This document shows positions 59,392 to 64,000 of a DNA stretch of 64,000 bases, in pieces. The notes beneath the pieces are model-generated. The model had not been told where the DNA came from, did not search any database, and saw only the letters and a program-made list of their open reading frames with translations. The position numbers and the translations under genes are program-made. The DNA comes from Streptomyces sp. NBC_00335 (GTDB lineage Bacteria; Actinomycetota; Actinomycetes; Streptomycetales; Streptomycetaceae): contig NZ_CP108006.1 of assembly GCF_036127095.1 (NCBI RefSeq), positions 7,555,501 through 7,619,500 of the forward strand. Reading direction: 5' to 3'. Position 1 is the stretch's first letter, and each line of letters starts with the position of its first letter.

Positions 59392-59629
59392 GGTCCGGCT
59401 CCCCCTACTTGTGCCAGTCTGCGCCTGCCTGCCGTCCCAGCCTCCCGCACGCCCCGGCCACCCGCATTCCGGGACGCGCGAGACGTGTGTCACCTGATCC
59501 GGTGCTCACGTCCCGAATGTTCCAACGGGCAGGCGGTGGCGGTTGGTTCCAGGGTGACGCCAGAGCCCCTCGAAGGTGTCAATCCGGGTGGTCCCACCGG
59601 CCCCCTGGAGGCTCTGTCCGCGCACGCGC

Positions 59630-60454
59630 TCACGCCAGGACCCGCACCTCGTCGCCGACCCGCAGCGTCCCCAGCCGCACCGGCACCAGGAGCCGCCCGA
59701 AGGCCAGGGACTTCCCGATCCGCCGGTGCCTGGCCAGGGTCTGGAGCGGCTCCTTGCCCCGCAGCGCCGTCGTCTGGTCGGTGGTCGTCACGACACAGCG
59801 TCCGCACTCGCGCGCCCCGCGGAAGACGGCGTCGCCGATCGCGACGCGTTCCCAGCCGTCCTCGGCCCACGCCTCGGCCCCGGACACCACCACGTTCGGG
59901 CGGAACCGGTTCATCGGGAGGGGGCCCTCGTCCGGATGGTTCCCCCGGGCGATCAGCGCGTTGAGCGCGTCCAGGGAGGCGAGGGTGGTGATCAGCAGCG
60001 GATAGCCGTCGGCGAGGCTCACGGTTTCGCCGGGCAGCGCGTACTGGGGATCCACCGGCCGCCGTACGGCCGGGTCGTCCAGGTGCACCAGGCGCGCCGG
60101 TACGCCGAGGTACGCGGTGAACCAGTCGGCGGCCGCTTGCGCCGCCGACACGGTCTCGATCTTCTTGCCGAAGAGCACCACCGGCTCCAGCGGACCCCGC
60201 CCCGGGACCTCCACCGTCAGATCCGCCATGCCCGGCGCCGAGACCTCGAACCCGCCGCCCCCCAGCGGACGGGCCCGCGCCAAGGCCAGCCTCGGCTGCT
60301 GGCGTTGGGTGATGACCGTGCCCTCCCCGTCCACCACCGCCCAGCGGCGGTCTCCGGACAGACCCCAGGGCTCCACGGCCACCTCGTCGGGTGCCGTCCC
60401 CGCCACCGATTTGACGGGATGGACGTGGAGCGCCTGGACACGCAGTTTCACCAT
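59630..60454 (-). CDS. MOSC domain protein
   Basis: 274 aa. An N-terminal MOSC beta-barrel (ALHVHPVKSVAGTAPDEVAVEPWGLSGDRRWAVVD) precedes the C-terminal MOSC domain (RFRPNVVVSG; GARECGRCVVTTTDQTT) with the conserved Cys. Such proteins handle molybdenum-cofactor sulfur or reduce N-hydroxylated compounds (mARC/YcbX-like). No ferredoxin domain is attached. Confidence 0.9.
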   Translation of the reverse strand: MVKLRVQALHVHPVKSVAGTAPDEVAVEPWGLSGDRRWAVVDGEGTVITQRQQPRLALARARPLGGGGFEVSAPGMADLTVEVPGRGPLEPVVLFGKKIETVSAAQAAADWFTAYLGVPARLVHLDDPAVRRPVDPQYALPGETVSLADGYPLLITTLASLDALNALIARGNHPDEGPLPMNRFRPNVVVSGAEAWAEDGWERVAIGDAVFRGARECGRCVVTTTDQTTALRGKEPLQTLARHRRIGKSLAFGRLLVPVRLGTLRVGDEVRVLA

Positions 60455-60526
60455 GGGGAAATACTGCCAGCCGCCCTCACGGACTCCGCGGCGACCTCGT
60501 CGGAGGGGGCAGGCCGGGCGTGGCGG

Positions 60527-61120
60527 TCAGTAACCGCGCCCCTGCGGCTGGTACGGACGTCCGTACGGGTCCTCGAACGAGGCGGCCGGCACCGGCGCGG
60601 GCTGCGCCTGCATCGGACGCGGCGCGGCCGGGCGCATGGCCTCGTACCCGGTGCCGGCGGCGATCGGGCGGGGCTGCTGCGGCTGGGGCTGCGGAACGTA
60701 ACCCGTGCGGGCCGCGAACGGCTGCGGCTGCTGCGGGACGTACGGCACCGGCGCCTGCTGGAGCGGCATCGGCATCGACATGGGCTGCGGCATCGGAGCC
60801 ATCTGCTGCATGTGCGGCATCTGCTGGGGCGCGGCCTGCTGCTGGTACGGGTACCCGTACGCCGAGGCGTGCTGCGGCTGCTGTTGTTGCGGGCGGGCGG
60901 GCGGCAGCGCTGCCGGCAGGGCGGGGAGCGCGGACGCGAGGGCCGGGAGGTACCCACCGCTCGAGTAGCCGGCGCTCGGCGAGTCGTAGGCGGCGGGGAC
61001 CCGGATCGGGGCGATCTGCGGGGTCCCGCGTTCGGCGACGAGGGAGTCGTAGATAGGGGTGTCCGGGAAGGAGGGCGCGGAGTAGTAACCGCCGCCATAA
61101 GTGGAGCGGGGGGAGGTCAT
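60527..61120 (-). CDS. DUF6643 family Pro/Gln-rich protein
   Basis: 197 aa, low complexity after residue 60. TSPRSTYGGGYYSAPSFPDTPIYDSLVAERGTPQIAPIRVP is the conserved N-terminus of the DUF6643 family in Streptomyces; the rest is Gln/Pro/Met/Ala-rich (QQQQPQH; PQQMPHMQQMAPMPQP), probably disordered. The length suggests a scaffold or developmental protein, but its function is unknown. Confidence 0.75.
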   Translation of the reverse strand: MTSPRSTYGGGYYSAPSFPDTPIYDSLVAERGTPQIAPIRVPAAYDSPSAGYSSGGYLPALASALPALPAALPPARPQQQQPQHASAYGYPYQQQAAPQQMPHMQQMAPMPQPMSMPMPLQQAPVPYVPQQPQPFAARTGYVPQPQPQQPRPIAAGTGYEAMRPAAPRPMQAQPAPVPAASFEDPYGRPYQPQGRGY

Positions 61121-61176
61121 GGACCTAAGTTAAGCCCACGACTTCACCGGGTCCATAGCGAGGTGCCGCCAACACC

Positions 61177-61206
61177 GCCCTGACCTGCATATTCGCAGGT
61201 CAGGGC
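61177..61206. terminator. 12-bp perfect hairpin
   Basis: GCCCTGACCTGC (61177-61188), loop ATATTC, GCAGGTCAGGGC (61195-61206). It lies between the glycosyltransferase and the DUF6643 gene, about 170 bp past the former's stop. It may end that transcript, or act as an operator for DUF6643. Confidence 0.5.
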
Positions 61207-61377
61207 CACAGCTTTCACTTGGCGTTCACGTGCACGATTTGGTCACTTCCGCCCCGTCTTGCTCCTACTCGTACTCACCGGTTGGGTGTTGCACGGATCG
61301 CGCGCGAACCTTGTGCTGACGAGCCGTCACAACCCACTGACCTCGGATGACGTGAAGGAGAAGGGTGGACTCCGGTT

Positions 61378-62622
61378 TCAGGCGTCGCCGGGGCGGGCAT
61401 AGGTACGGCCCTTCCATGCGGCCCCGCGCCCGCGGTAGTGCTGCACGGCCGAGTCGACGGTCATCAGGAGGTACAGCAGCGTGGTGAGCGGGAGGAGCGG
61501 CGCGAGCACCACCGGCTGGTGGTAGTAGCGCAGCATCGGCAGGTAGGTGCCGGCCATCAGGAGCCAGGCCAGGCCGCCGGCCCAGGCGACGTCGGGCCGC
61601 CCGCCGGCGAGGCCGGCGAGGAGCGCGGCCGGCGGCACGAGGTAGACCAGGACCAGCCCGGCCACCGTTCCGGCCAGCAGCGCGGGCCGGTGGCGCAGTT
61701 GTGCGTAGGCGCTGCGCGAGACCATCCGCCACAGGTCCGCGAGGGAGGCGTACGGGCGCACGCTGTCCACCCGCTCCGCGAGCCCGAGCCAGATCCGGCC
61801 GCCGGCGCGCTGGACCGCGCGGGCGAGCGAGACGTCGTCGATGACGGCCTGCCGGATCGACTCGGGGATCCCCGCCCGCACGGCCGCCTCGGTGCGCAGC
61901 AGGACGCACCCGCCGGCGGCGGCCGCGGTGCGGGTGGCGGGGCGGTTGATCCAGCGGAAGGGGTAGAGCTGGGCGAAGAAGTACACGAAGGCCGGGACGA
62001 TCAGCCGCTCCCAGACGCTGACGGCGCGCAGCCGGGCCATCTGGGAGACCAGGTCGAGATCGGCCGTCGTCGCGGCGGCGACCAGCTCGCGCAGGCTGTC
62101 GGATGCGTGGGCGATGTCGGCGTCGGTGAGGAGCAGGTACTCGGGGGCGGGGCCCTGGGCGGAGCCCTGGGGGGACTCCGGTCCGAAGTCCGGGCCGGGG
62201 TCGGGGCTCGGGTGGGCGCCGGAGCGGGCGCCGGAGCGTGCGTGCGCGATGCCGTGCCGGAGCGCCCAGAGCTTGCCGGTCCAGCCGGCGCCCGGCTCGC
62301 CGGGGGAGAGGACCGTGAGGGGCAGCCCGCACTGTGCGTCCGCGAGCCGCCGGGCGAGGGCGGCCGTTCCGTCCGTACTCCCGTCGTCGACCAGGATGAC
62401 CTCGGCCTCGCCGGGATAGTCCTGCGCGAGCAGCGAGGGCAGGCTGTGCGGCAGCACCTCGGCCTCGTCCCTGGCCGGGACCACGATCGCTACGGACGGC
62501 CAGCGCGCGGGGTCGTGCCGGGGCGGGAGGCGCGTATCGGTCCGCCAGAACATGCCTTGACCGAGGGTGAGCCAGAGCCAGACGGCGAGCGAGGCGCACG
62601 CGGCGACGAGGAGATAACCCAT
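61378..62622 (-). CDS. Family 2 glycosyltransferase, HpnB-like
   Basis: 414 aa. After a TM anchor (LVAACASLAVWLWLTLGQ), the GT-A domain has VAIVVPARDEAEVLPHSLPSLLAQDYPGE, VDDGSTDGTAAL, WTGKLWALRHG, TDADIAHA and a (Q/R)xxRW-like RLRAVSVWERLIVPAFVYFFAQLYP. C-terminal TM helices follow. The family resembles hopanoid/carotenoid-associated GTs. A Pro/Gly/Ser insert (SGARSGAHPSPDPGPDFG) interrupts the domain near residue 135. No hopanoid genes are adjacent. Confidence 0.85.
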   Translation of the reverse strand: MGYLLVAACASLAVWLWLTLGQGMFWRTDTRLPPRHDPARWPSVAIVVPARDEAEVLPHSLPSLLAQDYPGEAEVILVDDGSTDGTAALARRLADAQCGLPLTVLSPGEPGAGWTGKLWALRHGIAHARSGARSGAHPSPDPGPDFGPESPQGSAQGPAPEYLLLTDADIAHASDSLRELVAAATTADLDLVSQMARLRAVSVWERLIVPAFVYFFAQLYPFRWINRPATRTAAAAGGCVLLRTEAAVRAGIPESIRQAVIDDVSLARAVQRAGGRIWLGLAERVDSVRPYASLADLWRMVSRSAYAQLRHRPALLAGTVAGLVLVYLVPPAALLAGLAGGRPDVAWAGGLAWLLMAGTYLPMLRYYHQPVVLAPLLPLTTLLYLLMTVDSAVQHYRGRGAAWKGRTYARPGDA

Positions 62623-62844
62623 CCCGGCAGTCTGCCGGGAGCGGCCCGCGGGGGGTGTCGGGACACCGGGGTTCGACGGGGCGGGTTGGGGCGGGGTTCG
62701 GGTGGGGTTCGGGTGGGCCGGGACGGCCAGCCGGGCCGTGGCGGGGCGGTGGCCGCTCCACGGTTGGCCGCGGAGTGGTGGCGTGGCGGGAGTGGCGGTC
62801 CTGTCGACCCGGGCGGGGGCGGGGGGATCCATTAAGGTGACCAA

Positions 62845-63651
62845 GTGAAGATCGCCCTGATGGACTCCGGAATCGGCCTCCTCGCGGCGGCCGCCGCGAT
62901 GCGCCGGCTGCGGCCGGACGCCGAGCTGGTGCTGTCCTGCGACCCCGACGGGATGCCCTGGGGTCCGCGGACCCCGCAGGACCTCACCGGGCGGGCCCTC
63001 ACCGTCGCGCGGGCCGCCGCCGCGCACCGGCCGGACGCGCTGATCGTCGCCTGCAACACCGCTTCCGTTCACGCGCTGCCCGCGCTGCGCGCCGCGCTGG
63101 AGCCCGCGATCCCCGTCATCGGAACCGTGCCGGCGATCAAGCCCGCCGCGGCCGCCGGAGGGCGCGTGGCCATCTGGGCCACCCCCGCCACCACCGGCAG
63201 CCCCTACCAGCGGGGCCTGATCCGTGACTTCGCCGACGGGGCGCACGTCACCGAGGTGCCCTGCCCGGGACTGGCCGACGCCGCCGACGCCGCCGACGAG
63301 GCAGCCGTCGTACGGGCCGTCGCCGCGGCCGCCGCACTGACCCCGGCCGATGTCACCGACGTGGTGCTCGGCTGCACGCACTACGAGCTGGTCGAGGATC
63401 TGATCCGGGCCGCGCTCGACCGGCGCACCGGCGGCGCAACGTACGCCTTCCACGGCTCCGCCGAGGCCGTCGCCGTCCAGGCCCTGCGCCGGCTCGGCGC
63501 CCGCCCCGAGCCGGGCCTGCCGTACACCGGCGGCCTGACCGTCCTGCTCAGCGGCCGCCCCGGCACACTGCCCGAGGCCGCCCTCGGCTACGCCGAAGGC
63601 CGCCTGCTGGCCGGGCGGAGCGCAGCCGTCGGGGGATCCCTCCAGGGGTGA
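62845..63651 (+). CDS. Aspartate/glutamate racemase family protein
   Basis: 268 aa. The two catalytic cysteines are in LIVACNTASVHAL and VVLGCTHYELVED, MDSGIGLLAAAAAMRRL matches the MurI N-terminus, and GRVAIWATPATTGSPYQR the middle. It is a likely D-amino acid (glutamate or related) racemase, but neighbours do not include cell-wall genes, so it may be a secondary or non-peptidoglycan racemase. AAGGTGA precedes the GTG. Confidence 0.87.
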   Translation: MKIALMDSGIGLLAAAAAMRRLRPDAELVLSCDPDGMPWGPRTPQDLTGRALTVARAAAAHRPDALIVACNTASVHALPALRAALEPAIPVIGTVPAIKPAAAAGGRVAIWATPATTGSPYQRGLIRDFADGAHVTEVPCPGLADAADAADEAAVVRAVAAAAALTPADVTDVVLGCTHYELVEDLIRAALDRRTGGATYAFHGSAEAVAVQALRRLGARPEPGLPYTGGLTVLLSGRPGTLPEAALGYAEGRLLAGRSAAVGGSLQG

Positions 63652-63671
63652 CCCCCGGGGAGGCGGACCCG

Positions 63672-64000
63672 TCAGCAGCCGGGCTGCCGCTGCTGCCCCG
63701 GAGCCGCCACCGCGTCGGCCCCGGCCTCCGCGAGGCGCCGGGCCAGTTCCCGTAGCCCGGCGGCGTCCAGGACCCGGCCCCCGAAGCCCGGCAGCGGTAC
63801 GTGCAGCCGGGCCGTCCAGGACTCCGGGACCGCCGCCGCGCCGTACCGCGCCCCGGCCAGGGTGGCGGTGACCGCCGCCACCGTGTCGGTGTCGCCGCCC
63901 AGGTCCACGGCGGCCCGTACGGCGTCCGCGAAGCCCCTCGTGGTGCGCAGCGCCCACACCGCCGAGCCCAGGCAGGGCCACACCGCCCCGTTGGCCTCGG
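63672..64000 (-). CDS. ADP-ribosylglycohydrolase family protein (5' end missing)
   Basis: The C-terminal 109 codons lie in the window. AAVDLGGDTDTVAAVTATLAGARYGAAAVP is the hallmark metal/ADP-ribose-binding segment of ADP-ribosylglycohydrolases. The start lies past the right edge. It would remove ADP-ribose from an arginine (or related) target; the target is unknown. Confidence 0.82.
   Translation of the reverse strand, partial: EANGAVWPCLGSAVWALRTTRGFADAVRAAVDLGGDTDTVAAVTATLAGARYGAAAVPESWTARLHVPLPGFGGRVLDAAGLRELARRLAEAGADAVAAPGQQRQPGC

Noticed and set aside
59584..59600. CCGGGTGGTCCCACCGG as a terminator after Rv1733c/MOSC
   Set aside because: The loop would be only two bases and it lies upstream of Rv1733c and downstream of MOSC start direction with no supporting context; not a stable hairpin.
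1..64000. tRNA, rRNA, CRISPR arrays, transposases, integrases and att-like direct repeats
   Set aside because: I looked for T-loop-like and CCA-end patterns, regularly spaced repeats and recombinase motifs and saw none; covariance-model and profile searches would be decisive.

Overview
The window is high-GC, densely coded actinobacterial chromosome and almost certainly comes from Streptomyces or a very close relative. The signs are strong G/C bias at third codon positions, frequent GTG starts, many short divergent regulator/target pairs, and families typical of the genus (DUF6421, DUF6643, DUF6332, DUF5134, DUF6986, spherulin-4, Rv1733c family, mycothiol-dependent isomerase, F420-type reductase). 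I see 62 protein genes that I can support plus one probable leader peptide; two genes run off the window edges. I see no rRNA, tRNA, CRISPR array, insertion sequence, integrase or prophage.

Layout. 0-13.7 kb: sugar-lactonase-like SMP-30 gene divergent from a ROK regulator, a secreted VWA lipoprotein, a BNR-repeat protein, an Old Yellow Enzyme with its probable ArsR regulator, an adrenodoxin-reductase-like flavoprotein, a DUF305/LVIVD-repeat pair of exported proteins, a self-regulating TetR gene, PAP2 phosphatase, M56 peptidase and DUF5134. 13.7-26.9 kb: GNAT, a degenerate GDPD-family protein, a PadR regulator divergent from a luciferase-like monooxygenase/esterase operon, a four-gene run (DUF6421, SDR, threonine aldolase, transglutaminase-like), MFS, a secreted alginate lyase with a palindrome-rich promoter, a PlsC-type acyltransferase, thioredoxin and flavin reductase. 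27.1-40.4 kb: etfB-etfA, DUF6986 aldolase-like protein, MFS with a divergent ArsR-type regulator, LacI regulator, a TmrB-like/NUDIX fusion, MBL hydrolase, M20 dipeptidase, geranylgeranyl-reductase-like flavoprotein, and an F420-type reductase with a divergent TetR gene and an operator array.

40.7-46.5 kb is the most distinctive block: a Bacillus-type adenylosuccinate-lyase-like protein, an overlapping GNAT, an auxiliary-type tryptophanyl-tRNA synthetase preceded by a possible Trp-containing leader peptide, a FUSC-type membrane protein overlapping its stop codon, and a PNPOx-like flavoprotein. It looks like a self-contained accessory unit, perhaps resistance or specialised metabolism, but that is inference.

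46.7-64 kb: secreted spherulin-4-like protein, DUF6332, mycothiol-dependent isomerase family, AlkB, a second ROK regulator, a HATPase-type anti-sigma/regulatory ATPase, a cysteine-synthase-family enzyme, two paralogous zinc-ribbon membrane proteins in tandem, SRPBCC, GNAT, an 823-residue beta-helix/AAA+ fusion with an upstream Rv1733c-family membrane protein, MOSC, DUF6643, HpnB-like glycosyltransferase, glutamate-racemase-like protein and the end of an ADP-ribosylglycohydrolase gene.

The strongest new signals are regulatory: perfect dyads between divergent genes or at translation starts (5.25, 11.2, 21.5, 23.4, 29.05 and 39.6 kb) that tie regulators to likely targets. No single gene set proves a wholly new system; the 40.7-45.7 kb cluster and the beta-helix/AAA+ protein are the best candidates for follow-up.
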